DNA of 64,000 nt from Ancylobacter oerskovii (GTDB lineage Bacteria; Pseudomonadota; Alphaproteobacteria; Rhizobiales; Xanthobacteraceae): the NCBI RefSeq assembly GCF_018390555.1, contig NZ_JAHBGB010000037.1, forward strand, positions 248,001 to 312,000. Reading direction: 5' to 3'. The notes beneath the pieces are model-generated. The model saw only the letters and a program-made list of their open reading frames with translations, made no database searches and had not been told where the DNA came from. The translations under genes and the position numbers were made by a program. The number at the start of each line of letters is the position of its first letter. The first letter of the stretch is position 1. Of the stretch, positions 8,437-16,714 are shown piece after piece.

Positions 8437-9717
8437 TCAGCGGGTCATCCAGGCCAGCGGCCACATGACGATCTGCGGGAACACCACCAGCAGGAACATC
8501 ACGATCGTCTGGGCGATCAGGAACGGCAGCACGCCGCGGATCACCCCGCTCATCGGCACCTTGGCGACGCCGCACACCACGTTGAGCACGGTGCCGACCG
8601 GCGGCGTCACCAGCCCCAGCGCGTTGTTCATGATGAACAGCACACCGAAATAGACCGGATCGATGCCCGCCTGCTTGATCACCGGCATCAGCACCGGGGT
8701 GAGGATCAGCACCGTCGGGGTGAAGTCCAGCGCGGTGCCGACCACCAGCACCAGCACCATCAGCACCGCCGTCATCAGCATCGGGCTGTCCATGAACGGG
8801 GCGACCAGTTCGGCCAGCGCCTGCGGGATGTCGGCGGTGGTGATCAGCCAGGCCGAGACGCCGGCCGCCGCCACCAGGAACATGATGACCGCCGTGGTTT
8901 CCGCCGCGCGGTAGAACAGGTGGAACAGGTCGCGCAGCTTGATCTCGCGATAAACGACCACGCCGACGAACAGCGAATAGACGGCGGCGATCACCGCGGC
9001 TTCGGTGGGGGTGAAGATGCCGAATTTCAGCCCGCCGATGATGACGATCGGCAGCAGCAGCGCCCAGAAGGCGTCGCGCGTCTCGACCAGCCGCTCGCGC
9101 ATGCTGCGGCGGGGCTCGGTGCGCGGGTTGTCGTGCTTGATGCACCAGCGCCAGGCGAGCATGATCGCCAGGCCCATCAGCACGCCCGGCACGATGCCGG
9201 CGATGAACAGCTTGGTGATCGACACGCCGCCGGTGACGCCGAAGATGATCAGCCCGATGGAGGGCGGGATCACCGGCGCGATGATGCCGCCGCAGGCGAT
9301 CAGGCCGCAGGAGCGGTTGATGTCGTAGCCGGCATTGCGCATCAGCGGCACCAGCACCGAGGCGAGCGCCGCGGTATCGGCCACCGCCGAGCCGGACAGC
9401 GAGGCCATGATCACCGCCGCCATCACCGCGACATAGCCGAGGCCGCCGCGTATGTGCCCGACCCAGGCCATCGCCATGGTGATGATGCGCCGGGTCATGC
9501 CGCCGGCATTCATGAACTCGCCGGCCAGCATGAAGAAGGGCACAGCGAGCAGCGGGAAGGAATTGGCGCCGTCCCACATGTTCTGGATGATGATCTGCGG
9601 GTCGGTGAACCCCATGTAGAACATCATGACGAGGCCGCAGCCGATCAGCGCGAAGGCGACCGGCAGGCCGAGCGCCATCAGCGCCAGCAGCGAGCCGACA
9701 AAGACGAAGACGATCAT
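8437..9717 (-). CDS. dctM: TRAP transporter large permease (DctM)
   Basis: A 426-residue membrane protein of the DctM family, which forms the sodium-driven transport channel of TRAP uptake systems with about 12 transmembrane helices. Typical segments are FFMLAGEFMNAGGMTRRI, MASLSGSAVADTAALASVLVPLM and GIIAPVIPPSIGLIIFG. The ATG at 9717 overlaps the DctQ stop (ATGA), which sets the start; longer upstream readings run through dctQ in another frame. The substrate is probably an aldonate such as L-idonate, from operon context. Confidence 0.93.
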   Translation of the reverse strand: MIVFVFVGSLLALMALGLPVAFALIGCGLVMMFYMGFTDPQIIIQNMWDGANSFPLLAVPFFMLAGEFMNAGGMTRRIITMAMAWVGHIRGGLGYVAVMAAVIMASLSGSAVADTAALASVLVPLMRNAGYDINRSCGLIACGGIIAPVIPPSIGLIIFGVTGGVSITKLFIAGIVPGVLMGLAIMLAWRWCIKHDNPRTEPRRSMRERLVETRDAFWALLLPIVIIGGLKFGIFTPTEAAVIAAVYSLFVGVVVYREIKLRDLFHLFYRAAETTAVIMFLVAAAGVSAWLITTADIPQALAELVAPFMDSPMLMTAVLMVLVLVVGTALDFTPTVLILTPVLMPVIKQAGIDPVYFGVLFIMNNALGLVTPPVGTVLNVVCGVAKVPMSGVIRGVLPFLIAQTIVMFLLVVFPQIVMWPLAWMTR

Positions 9718-10295
9718 CGCGCGGCCCCCTTGTGAGCGGTCTGGTCGGCGAGCTCGTGCTCGATCTCCTGGACCTCGCTCATTCCTTCCTCGTTGACGTC
9801 GATGAGTTCGTGCTCTTCGACCATGCCGAGGAACAGCCGGACCAGATTGGCGATGCAGATGATGGCGATGGCGATGCCGGTGACGTAGCTCACGCCATAG
9901 ACCCAGAGCGTCGAAATCTGCGCGACCGGCGAGGCGTTGCCGGTGATGATCTCGTGCTGCAGCCAGGTGCCGTAGACGATGTAGTAGGCGCAGATGAGCA
10001 TGATGGCCTGGCTGAGGCCCCAGCAGATCTTGCGGCCGACCAGCGGCAGCGCCCGCACCACCATGTCGACGCCGAGATGCGCGCGCCGGTGCAGCCCGAC
10101 GATGGCGCCGAGGAAGGTCAGCCAGATGAAGGCGAAGCGCGGCATTTCCTCGGACAGATCGATGCCGCTGTTGAAGAACAGCCTGAGCATCACATTGCCG
10201 AACACCATGATCAGCATGACGACCATGCACAGGACCATGACGATTTCGAGCAGCCGGTAGAACAAGGCGACCGCCGATTTCAGCAGCAGGTTCAT
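9714..10295 (-). CDS. dctQ: TRAP transporter small permease (DctQ)
   Basis: A 193-residue four-helix membrane protein of the DctQ family, the scaffold partner of DctM. It shows the usual FNVMLRLFFNSGIDLSEEMPRFAFIWLTFLGAIVGLHRRAHLGVDM block, with the conserved E-E and H-x-G-V-D. The last ~35 residues are acidic and hydrophilic (VEEHELIDVNEEGMSEVQEIEHELADQ), longer than in many homologues. It follows dctP after a 147-base gap holding a strong hairpin and overlaps dctM by four bases. Confidence 0.92.
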   Translation of the reverse strand: MNLLLKSAVALFYRLLEIVMVLCMVVMLIMVFGNVMLRLFFNSGIDLSEEMPRFAFIWLTFLGAIVGLHRRAHLGVDMVVRALPLVGRKICWGLSQAIMLICAYYIVYGTWLQHEIITGNASPVAQISTLWVYGVSYVTGIAIAIICIANLVRLFLGMVEEHELIDVNEEGMSEVQEIEHELADQTAHKGAAR

Positions 10296-10404
10296 CGGAA
10301 CACCTCGGGGGCTGGGTACGGTTCCGGCCGCGATACGCGCCGGCGCGGGGCGAGCGCCATGCCCTCGGCACCGCGCCGCCGCTCATGGGATCGGGAAAGG
10401 GACT

Positions 10405-10435
10405 GCGACGGGCGCCCGGCCGGGACGCCCGTCGC
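10405..10435 (-). terminator. Intercistronic hairpin after dctP
   Basis: A perfect 10-bp stem (GCGACGGGCG / CGCCCGTCGC), with a further self-pairing loop, sits just after the dctP stop and before dctQ. With no U-run and transport genes following, it more likely protects the upstream mRNA 3' end, or terminates only partly, favouring binding protein over membrane subunits. Confidence 0.6.
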
Positions 10436-10442
10436 GGCACCG

Positions 10443-11459
10443 TCAGTTGCCGCCGCGCACCTTGGCGATCTCGGCATAGAAGCCGTCGACGAACTCGTCG
10501 CCGATCTGGCCCTTGAACTTGGCGACCACCGGCTTCACCTGCTCCTGGATGCGGGCCAGTTGGTCGGCGGGCACCTCGTCGACCTCGACGCCGGCTTCCT
10601 TGAACTTGCCGATGACCTCGCGGTCACCCGCGTCGAGCAGCTGGCGCTGCAGCAGGCCCGCCTCGACCGCCGCCTTGCGGATGCCGTCCTGGTCGGCCGG
10701 GGTCAGCTTGTCCCAGAACTTCTTCGAGGCCACCAGCGCCACCGGCGTATAGACGTGGTTGGTCAGCGAGATGTACTTCTGCACTTCCTGCATCTTGTTG
10801 GCGTACATGTGCAGCAGCGGGTTCTCCTGGCCGTCGATGGCCTTCACCTCCAGCGCCGGGAACACCTCGGAGAACGGCATCGGCGTCGCGTTGGCGCCGA
10901 TGGTCTTCCAGGTGTCGAGCGCGACGGGGTTGGCCATCACGCGCAGCTTGAGCCCGGAGATGTCGTCGAGCTTGGTCACCGGATGCCGGCTGTTCGACAG
11001 GTTGCGGAAGCCCATGCCGCTCCAGGTGAGGCCGACGAGGCCGGTCGGCTCGATCTTCTCGAAGATCTTCTTGGAGGACGGGCCGTCGAGGACCGCATAG
11101 ACCTCCTTGGTGTTCTGGAACATGAAGGGCAGGTCCCATACCTGCACTTCCTTCACGCGGGTCGACAGCGGCGCCAGCGTGCCGATGTAGAATTCCTGCG
11201 TGCCGGCCTGCACCGCCTGCAGCTGCTTCTCGTCCGAGCCGAGCAGGGCGCCGTGATAGGTCTGCACCTTCACATTGCCGTTGGTGTAGGTGCCGACCAG
11301 CTCGGCGAACTTGGTCATCGCCGCCGCCTGCGGATGCGAATCCGGCATGGCGTGGCCGACCTTGGCCTTGATCTCGGCCGAGGCGGGACCGGCGGCAAAC
11401 AACGCGGCGGCCGCCAGCAGGGCGACATGGGCGACGCGCATTCCAAGAGCGAGTTTCAT
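10443..11459 (-). CDS. dctP: TRAP transporter solute-binding protein (DctP family), partner of DctQM
   Basis: A 338-residue periplasmic binding protein with a signal peptide (MRVAHVALLAAAALFAAGPASA). The mature part shows DctP features: GHAMPDSHPQ, the domain-crossing LRVMANPVALDTWKTIGANATPMPFSEVFPAL with its carboxylate-binding Arg, and VDGQENPL-type sequence (IDGQENPLLHMYANKMQEVQKYISLTNHVY). An AAGGAG site precedes the ATG at 11459. It is encoded directly before dctQ, so it is the cognate binding protein. It shares several blocks with the second DctP in this operon. Confidence 0.92.
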   Translation of the reverse strand: MKLALGMRVAHVALLAAAALFAAGPASAEIKAKVGHAMPDSHPQAAAMTKFAELVGTYTNGNVKVQTYHGALLGSDEKQLQAVQAGTQEFYIGTLAPLSTRVKEVQVWDLPFMFQNTKEVYAVLDGPSSKKIFEKIEPTGLVGLTWSGMGFRNLSNSRHPVTKLDDISGLKLRVMANPVALDTWKTIGANATPMPFSEVFPALEVKAIDGQENPLLHMYANKMQEVQKYISLTNHVYTPVALVASKKFWDKLTPADQDGIRKAAVEAGLLQRQLLDAGDREVIGKFKEAGVEVDEVPADQLARIQEQVKPVVAKFKGQIGDEFVDGFYAEIAKVRGGN

Positions 11460-11499
11460 AGGGTTTCTCCTTGGGAAGACTGGTGTTTCTTCTTGGTGT

Positions 11500-11519
11500 C
11501 CCGCGGCGGACGCCGCGGG
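11500..11519 (-). terminator. Intercistronic hairpin between idnO and dctP
   Basis: A perfect 8-bp GC stem (CCCGCGGC / GCCGCGGG) with a 4-base loop lies between the idnO stop and the dctP start. There is no U-run. It may act as a processing or stabilising structure at the 5' side of the binding-protein message. Confidence 0.5.
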
Positions 11520-11523
11520 GGGA

Positions 11524-12294
11524 TCACAGGACGGCCAGCATGCCTCCGTCGACATAGATGATCTGGCCGTTCACATAGTCGGAGGCGGAGGAGGCGAGGA
11601 ACACCGCCGCGCCGACGAGTTCGTCCGGCCGCCCCCAGCGCCGCGTGGGCGTGCGCCCCTTCACGAAGCTGTCGAACTTGGGATCGTTCATCAGCGCCTC
11701 GTTCATGTCGGTGGCCATGTAGCCGGGCCCGATGGCATTGGACTGGATGCCATGCTCGGCCCATTCGGAGGCCATGCTGCGGGTGAGCAGTTTGATCCCT
11801 CCCTTGGCCGCCGTATAGGGCGCCACCGTCGGACGGGCGACTTCGCTCATCAGCGAGCCGATATTGATGATCTTGCCGCCGGTGCCGCGGGCGATCATGC
11901 GCCGGGCGGCCTCGCGGCCGATCAGGAAGGCGCTGGTGAGGTTGGTGTCCACCACGCGCCGCCAGTCGGCCGGGTCGAGCTCCAGCATCGGCTTGCGGAA
12001 CTGGATGCCGGCATTGTTCACGAGGATGTCGACCGTGCGCCCCTCGGCGTCGAGCGCGGCGAACGCCGCCAGCACCGCGGCATCGTCGACGACGTTGAAG
12101 GCGAGGGGGCTGGCGTCCAGCCCTTCGGCGACCAGGGTCTCGGCGGCGGCCGCGGTGCGCCCGGCATCGGTGCCGTTGAGGATGATGCGCGCGCCGGCCT
12201 TGCCGAGCCCGCGCGCAATGGCGAAGCCGAGGCCGCGGGCGGAGCCGGTGACGAGGGCAGTCTTGCCGGCGAGGGAGAAGAGTTCGAGCGACAT
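11524..12294 (-). CDS. idnO: 5-keto-D-gluconate 5-reductase (SDR family)
   Basis: Reduces 5-ketogluconate to D-gluconate, the second step of idonate catabolism. The 256-residue short-chain dehydrogenase has the NAD(P) motif TGSARGLG, NNAGIQ, the active-site Ser in GSLMSE, and YTAAK. The segments NNAGIQFRKPMLELDPADW and AIGPGYMATDMNEALMNDPKFDSFVKGRTP are typical of the gluconate 5-dehydrogenase/IdnO group. It begins 11 bases after the enolase-superfamily gene, in the same operon as idnD and gntK, which completes the idonate to 6-phosphogluconate route. Confidence 0.9.
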   Translation of the reverse strand: MSLELFSLAGKTALVTGSARGLGFAIARGLGKAGARIILNGTDAGRTAAAAETLVAEGLDASPLAFNVVDDAAVLAAFAALDAEGRTVDILVNNAGIQFRKPMLELDPADWRRVVDTNLTSAFLIGREAARRMIARGTGGKIINIGSLMSEVARPTVAPYTAAKGGIKLLTRSMASEWAEHGIQSNAIGPGYMATDMNEALMNDPKFDSFVKGRTPTRRWGRPDELVGAAVFLASSASDYVNGQIIYVDGGMLAVL

Positions 12295-12305
12295 GGTGAT
12301 TTCCC

Positions 12306-13505
12306 TCAGAGGGCGCTGCGGCGGATGGTGAGATCGTCGCGCTCGAAGACCTCGGGCTTGAGCTCGAGGCCGAGGCCGGGGCCTTCCATCGGATAGGCGT
12401 AGCCGTTCTCGATGCGCGGCATGGCGGTGACGAGCTCGTTGTACCAGCCGCGATAGAAGGCCCGCACCGATTCCTGGATCAGCGTGTTGGGCTGGCTGAA
12501 CGAGCAATGGATCGCCGCGACGAAGGCGACCGGGCCGGTGCAGTCATGCGGCGCGAAGGGGCGGTGATAGGTGTCGGCCTGGGCGGCGATCTTGCGGCCT
12601 TCCGTGAGGCCGCCGGTCCAGCACAGGTCGACCATCACCACGCCGGCGGCGTCGACATTGAGGAAGTCCTGATAGGCGAAGCGCGAGCCCAGCGTCTCGC
12701 TGGCGCAGACCCACACATCGGTGGAGCGGGCATATTCCGCCAGCGCCTGCGGCGAGTTCATGCGGATCGGGTCCTCGTACCAGGTCGGCGCGTAGGGCTC
12801 GAGCGCACGGGCGATCTTCTTGGCGGTCGGCAGGTTCCACAGCGAGTGGAACTCCACCATGATCTCCATCTTGTCGCCCACCGCCTTGCGGATCTTCTCG
12901 AAAGGCTGGATGGCCGCCTTCATCTGCTCGGCGCTGATGTGGTTGCCGCCGGTCTCGATGGCCGCGGGATCGAACGGCCAGATCTTCATGGCGGTGATGC
13001 CCTCGTCGAGCAGGCTCATCGCCAGCTCGTCGGCACGGTTCATGAAGGCGTCGAGGTCCTCGTAGGGGCCCTCGCTCTCGCCGATGCCCCAGGTCGAGAC
13101 CGGCTTGATGCTCATCGAGCGGACATATTTGTAGCCGGCGCAGGTGTTGTAGAGCCTCAGCTTGTCATGGGCGAGGCCGCCGAGCATCTGGTGGACCGGC
13201 TGGTTGCACAGCTTGCCGAAAATGTCCCACAGCGCGAAGTCGATGGCCGAGGCGGCGCGGTATTCCACACCGGTGGAGGCCTGCGCCAGCGGCAGGTTCA
13301 CCATCTCGCGGTTCAGCGCCTCGATGCGCAGCGGGTCGCGGCCGAGCAGGCGCCCGGCCAGCGTGTCGTGGATGTGCGCCTCGACGGCGCCGGCGCCGTA
13401 GAAGGTCTCGCCCAGGCCGATGATGCCCTCGTCGGTATGGACGTGGACCCAGAGCAGATTGGCGAATTCCGCGACGCGGATGGTCTCGATGGCGGTGATT
13501 TTCAT
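12306..13505 (-). CDS. Enolase-superfamily acid-sugar dehydratase (mandelate racemase/MLE type)
   Basis: A 399-residue member of the mandelate racemase/muconate lactonising enzyme group, whose members abstract the proton alpha to a carboxylate and often dehydrate sugar acids. Visible active-site candidates are Lys174 (TAMKIWPF), metal ligands Glu218 (MVEFH), Glu244 (WYEDP) and Glu270 (CASETLG), and His320-Asp321 (APHDCTGP). The N-terminal capping domain is intact. The ATG at 13505 (MKITAIE) is the conserved start. Within this idonate operon it probably dehydrates a related aldonate to a 2-keto-3-deoxy acid. The exact substrate cannot be read. Confidence 0.85.
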   Translation of the reverse strand: MKITAIETIRVAEFANLLWVHVHTDEGIIGLGETFYGAGAVEAHIHDTLAGRLLGRDPLRIEALNREMVNLPLAQASTGVEYRAASAIDFALWDIFGKLCNQPVHQMLGGLAHDKLRLYNTCAGYKYVRSMSIKPVSTWGIGESEGPYEDLDAFMNRADELAMSLLDEGITAMKIWPFDPAAIETGGNHISAEQMKAAIQPFEKIRKAVGDKMEIMVEFHSLWNLPTAKKIARALEPYAPTWYEDPIRMNSPQALAEYARSTDVWVCASETLGSRFAYQDFLNVDAAGVVMVDLCWTGGLTEGRKIAAQADTYHRPFAPHDCTGPVAFVAAIHCSFSQPNTLIQESVRAFYRGWYNELVTAMPRIENGYAYPMEGPGLGLELKPEVFERDDLTIRRSAL

Positions 13506-13533
13506 GGCGTGCACAAGGTTTCATGGCGGTGCC

Positions 13534-13554
13534 GCCGGCCGGGATCCGGCCGGC
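13534..13554 (-). terminator. Intercistronic hairpin after the second dctP
   Basis: A 9-bp perfect GC stem (GCCGGCCGG / CCGGCCGGC) with a 3-base loop lies between the end of the orphan dctP gene and the start of the dehydratase gene. There is no U-run. It parallels the hairpin after the other dctP and probably stabilises the binding-protein message or attenuates downstream transcription. Confidence 0.55.
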
Positions 13555-13570
13555 ACGCACCTGCCGAGCT

Positions 13571-14596
13571 TCAATTGGGCTGGCGGAACTTGCGGATGTC
13601 GGCGTTGAACGCCTCGACGAAGTCGCGGCCGATCGTGTCGGTGTTCTTGTCGAGCACCGGCTGGATGGCGACGCGGATCTTGTCGAGCTCGGCCGGCGGC
13701 ATTTCGGTCATCTGCATGCCGCTGCTCTTGAGCTCGTCGATGGCCTGCCCCGCCTGACGCAGCTCGGCGGCGCGCTGGAAGGTGCGGGTCTCCTCGGCGG
13801 CCTTCTCGACGGCGGTGCGCTGCTCCGGCGTCAGGCTGTTCCAGAACCTGGCGGACGTGACCAGCACCACCGGCGTGTACACATGGTTGGTGATGGTGAG
13901 GTACTTCTGCACCTCGTACATCTTGTTGGCGTACATATCGACGACGGGATGCTCATAGCCGTCGAGCGCGCCGGTCTCCAGCGCGGTGTAGACCTCGGTG
14001 AAGGCCATCGGCACCGCGTTCATACCCATGGCGTTGAAGCTCGCCAGCGCCATCGGGCTCTGCATCACCCGCACCTTGAGGCCCTTCATGTCGGCGAGGG
14101 CGTTCAGCGGGCGGCGGCTGTTCGACATGTTGCGAAATGCGCCGCCCGACCAGACGAGGCCGTGCAGGTTCAGCGGCGCGAGGTCGTCGAGAAGCTGGCG
14201 GCCCATCGGGCCGTCCAGCACCGCGGCGGCTTCCGCATCGGTGGCGAACAGGAACGGGAAGTCGAAGATCTGCAGCTTCTTCTGGCGGGCGGCGAGCGGC
14301 GACAGCGCCCCCATGTAGAAATCGATCGTGCCCGACTGGGCGGCGATCAGCATCTTCTCTTCCGAGCCCAGCACGGCATTGCCGAACACCGCGACCTTGA
14401 TCTTGCCGTCGGTGCGCTTCTCCACCTCGGCGGCGAAGAATTTCATCGCCTCGGCGCGCGGATGGCTGTCGGCGAAGGAATGGCCGAGACGGGTGCTCTT
14501 CACGTCCTGGGCGTTGCCGGGGGCGGCGGCGACGGCGGAAAGCAGGGTGAAAGCGGCGAGGGCCGCAGCGAGGCTACGGCGAGAACAGTTTGCCAT
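13571..14596 (-). CDS. Second TRAP solute-binding protein (DctP family), without its own Q/M
   Basis: A 341-residue DctP-type periplasmic protein with signal peptide (AAALAAFTLLSAVAAAPGNAQ). It shows the family blocks GHSFADSHPRAEAM, LKVRVMQSPMALASFNAMGMNAVPMAFTEVY and LDGYEHPVVDMYANKMYEVQKYLTITNHVYTP. It is related to, but clearly different from, the DctP 2 kb downstream. The ATG at 14596 has a GGAGA site and lies inside the 3' end of the regulator gene (23-base overlap), so regulator and binding protein are translationally coupled. It probably widens the substrate range of the same DctQM permease or acts as a sensor partner. Confidence 0.88.
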   Translation of the reverse strand: MANCSRRSLAAALAAFTLLSAVAAAPGNAQDVKSTRLGHSFADSHPRAEAMKFFAAEVEKRTDGKIKVAVFGNAVLGSEEKMLIAAQSGTIDFYMGALSPLAARQKKLQIFDFPFLFATDAEAAAVLDGPMGRQLLDDLAPLNLHGLVWSGGAFRNMSNSRRPLNALADMKGLKVRVMQSPMALASFNAMGMNAVPMAFTEVYTALETGALDGYEHPVVDMYANKMYEVQKYLTITNHVYTPVVLVTSARFWNSLTPEQRTAVEKAAEETRTFQRAAELRQAGQAIDELKSSGMQMTEMPPAELDKIRVAIQPVLDKNTDTIGRDFVEAFNADIRKFRQPN

Positions 14597-15401
14597 GGCG
14601 TTTCTCCACATGATCTTTTTGGGTTTCCTGGCCGAGCTCTTGGGCGGCTCGTTGCGCGGACGCAAAGGCGTCCGTCGCATCAGGCAGTTTGGGGGACGGG
14701 AATTTCTGGCTGCCGTCCCGGAGCACGGCGCGCAGGTCGCGCTGAGCGTCGTCGAGCAGCACGATCACCGCCCTCTCCGCGTCGGAGGGGCGGCGCTGCT
14801 CGATCGCCTCGCACACATGGCGGTGCAGCGGCAGCGAACGCACCCGGCCGCCCGGCAAGGCGGCCACGCGCTCGAAGCAGATGTGCAGCACCGTCGACAT
14901 CACGCTCTGCAGCTGGGTGACGAACGGGTTCGCGCAGGCGCGGATGATGGAGTGGTGGAACGCGACATCGGCCGTCGCATAGTCGCCCTCGCCGGCGACC
15001 GCCGCCGCCATGACCTCGTAGGCGGCACGGATGGCGGCGACTTCCTCGGCGCTCGCCCGCTCCGCGGCCAGCCGGGCGGCGGCCGGCTCGACGATGCGGC
15101 GCAGTTCCATGATGTCGGTGCCGAGCGTCAGGTCGACGCCGGTGACGTCGGCGCGCCAGATCATGACTTCCGGGTCGAGCAGGCTCCAGCGGCCCTGCTC
15201 CAGCACCACGGTGCCGGTGCGGCGGCGCACCTCGACCATGCCCTTGGAGGCCAGCCCCTTGATCGCCTCGCGCAACACGATGCGGCTGACGCCGAGCTGC
15301 TCGCCCAGCACCGGCTCGGCCGGAATCACCTGTCCGGGGCGATAGACCCCGGCGCAGATGTCCTTGCCCAGGCGGGCGAGCGTGTCATGGTAGAGCGTCA
15401 T
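14574..15401 (-). CDS. GntR-family regulator, FadR subfamily (FCD domain)
   Basis: First gene of the sugar-acid operon and its probable regulator. The N-terminal winged helix (YRPGQVIPAEPVLGEQLGVSRIVLREAIKGLASKGMVEVRRRTGT) is followed by an all-helical FCD ligand domain with a metal-binding pattern (DVAFHHSIIRACANP ... LHRHVCEAI). I place the start at 15401 (MTLYHD, 275 residues). Two ATGs 9 and 12 bases upstream fall within a promoter -10 box, and no ribosome site is seen, so the message looks leaderless. FCD regulators typically bind a sugar acid and release DNA, here probably the palindrome over its own promoter. Confidence 0.88.
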   Translation of the reverse strand: MTLYHDTLARLGKDICAGVYRPGQVIPAEPVLGEQLGVSRIVLREAIKGLASKGMVEVRRRTGTVVLEQGRWSLLDPEVMIWRADVTGVDLTLGTDIMELRRIVEPAAARLAAERASAEEVAAIRAAYEVMAAAVAGEGDYATADVAFHHSIIRACANPFVTQLQSVMSTVLHICFERVAALPGGRVRSLPLHRHVCEAIEQRRPSDAERAVIVLLDDAQRDLRAVLRDGSQKFPSPKLPDATDAFASAQRAAQELGQETQKDHVEKRHGKLFSP

Positions 15402-15403
15402 GG

Positions 15404-15427
15404 CAAACATCATACGTATGATGTTTG
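15404..15427. promoter_or_regulatory. 24-bp perfect palindrome, probable GntR operator
   Basis: A perfect inverted repeat centred at 15415/15416. The half-site is CAAACATCATAC and the core is ATACGTAT. It covers the -10 box of the promoter reading into the regulator and the TRAP/idonate operon. Perfect symmetry, position and an adjacent FadR-type regulator make autoregulation by that protein the natural reading. Confidence 0.8.
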
Positions 15428-15436
15428 AAGAGTCAA
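15409..15436 (-). promoter_or_regulatory. Sigma-70-like promoter of the sugar-acid operon
   Basis: On the minus strand a -35 TTGACT (15431-15436) is separated by 16 bases from a -10 TATGAT (15409-15414). Transcription would start about at 15402-15403, next to the ATG at 15401, giving a leaderless message. The -10 lies inside the palindromic operator, so bound repressor would block RNA polymerase. Confidence 0.65.
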
Positions 15437-15578
15437 AGCCGGTTTTCCGCCTGGCACACAGCCGGGCGGCTTGCGGATCTGCCCGGACGGCATTGCAGCG
15501 GTGAGCCGGGTTCGGGCGTGCGTTTGCCGGTGCGAGTGCCTAGCTTGAGGCCTCCTTCATCAGCGTGGCGGATGTGTC

Positions 15579-16601
15579 GTGAAGAAGATCGGTTTCCTGT
15601 CGTTCGGGCATTGGACGCCCTCGGTTCACTCGCAGACCCGCTCGGCCGGGGACACGCTGCTGCAATCCATCGAGCTGGCGGTCGCCGCCGAGGAACTGGG
15701 TGCCGACGGCGCCTATTTCCGGGTGCACCATTTCGCGCGCCAACTGGCCTCGCCGTTCCCGCTGCTGGCGGCGGTGGGGGCGCGGACGAAGCGGATCGAG
15801 ATCGGCACCGCCGTCATCGACATGCGCTACGAAAACCCGATGTACATGGCCGAGGATGCCGGCGCGGCGGACCTGATCGCCGGCGGAAGGCTGCAGCTCG
15901 GCATCAGCCGCGGCTCGCCCGAGCAGGTGATCGACGGCTGGCGCTATTTCGGCTACGCGCCGGCCGACGGGCAGAGCGACGCCGATATGGGGCGGCGCCA
16001 TGCGGAAGCCTTTCTCGAGGTGCTGAAGGGCGAGGGCTTCGCCGAGCCCAACCCGCGGCCGATGTTTCCCAATCCGCCCGGCCTGCTGCGGCTGGAGCCG
16101 CATTCCGAGGGGCTGCGCGAGCGCATCTGGTGGGGCGCCAGCTCCAACGCCACCGCCATATGGGCGGCGAAGCTCGGCATGAACCTGCAAAGCTCCACCC
16201 TCAAGGACGACGAGACCGGCGAGCCCTTCCACGTGCAGCAGGCGGCGCAGATCCGCGCCTACCGGGCGGCATGGAAGGAGGCGGGCCATGCGCGCGCGCC
16301 GCGCGTCTCGGTCAGCCGCAGCATCTTCGCGCTGGTGAGCGACGAGGACCGCATCTATTTCGGTCGCTCCGGCCAGGAGGCGGATTCGATCGGCTTCATC
16401 GACGAAAAGACGCGGGCGATCTTCGGCCGCTCCTATGCCGCCGAGCCGGACGCGCTCGTCGAGCAGCTCCGTCAGGACGAGGCCATCGCCGAGGCGGACA
16501 CGCTGCTGCTCACCGTGCCGAACCAGCTCGGCGTCGCCTACAACGCCCATGTCATCGAGGCGATCCTGACGCATGTGGCGCCGGCCCTCGGCTGGCGCTG
16601 A
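15579..16601 (+). CDS. LLM-class flavin-dependent oxidoreductase
   Basis: A 340-residue bacterial-luciferase-like TIM-barrel protein, expected to use FMNH2 or F420-type flavin chemistry. Conserved features include the N-terminal strand MKKIGFLSFGHW, GAYFRVHHFARQLASPFPLLAAV, IEIGTAVIDMRYENPMYMAEDAGAADLIAGGRLQLGISRGSPEQVI and the substrate-side WWGASSN. The start is a GTG at 15579. It is divergent from the sugar-acid operon across 177 bases, but I see no sign that it shares that operator's control. Its substrate is not predictable. Confidence 0.88.
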   Translation: MKKIGFLSFGHWTPSVHSQTRSAGDTLLQSIELAVAAEELGADGAYFRVHHFARQLASPFPLLAAVGARTKRIEIGTAVIDMRYENPMYMAEDAGAADLIAGGRLQLGISRGSPEQVIDGWRYFGYAPADGQSDADMGRRHAEAFLEVLKGEGFAEPNPRPMFPNPPGLLRLEPHSEGLRERIWWGASSNATAIWAAKLGMNLQSSTLKDDETGEPFHVQQAAQIRAYRAAWKEAGHARAPRVSVSRSIFALVSDEDRIYFGRSGQEADSIGFIDEKTRAIFGRSYAAEPDALVEQLRQDEAIAEADTLLLTVPNQLGVAYNAHVIEAILTHVAPALGWR

Positions 16602-16714
16602 GAGCCGACGGTCCTTTTTCATAGAGGAAGGGGAAAGCTCTGCTAAGCTGGCGCTGAAGCCCGTGCGGGTCGCGGGTGGCGAAAGGTCCGTGTTTGCCAT
16701 CGGGAGAGTACCGG

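Noticed and set aside
7438..9735. A 765-codon plus-strand open frame across the idnD and dctM genes
   Set aside because: It is antisense to two clearly recognised genes. Its translation is rich in His, Gln, Arg, Asp and Gly with no domain, as expected of GC-rich antisense frames.
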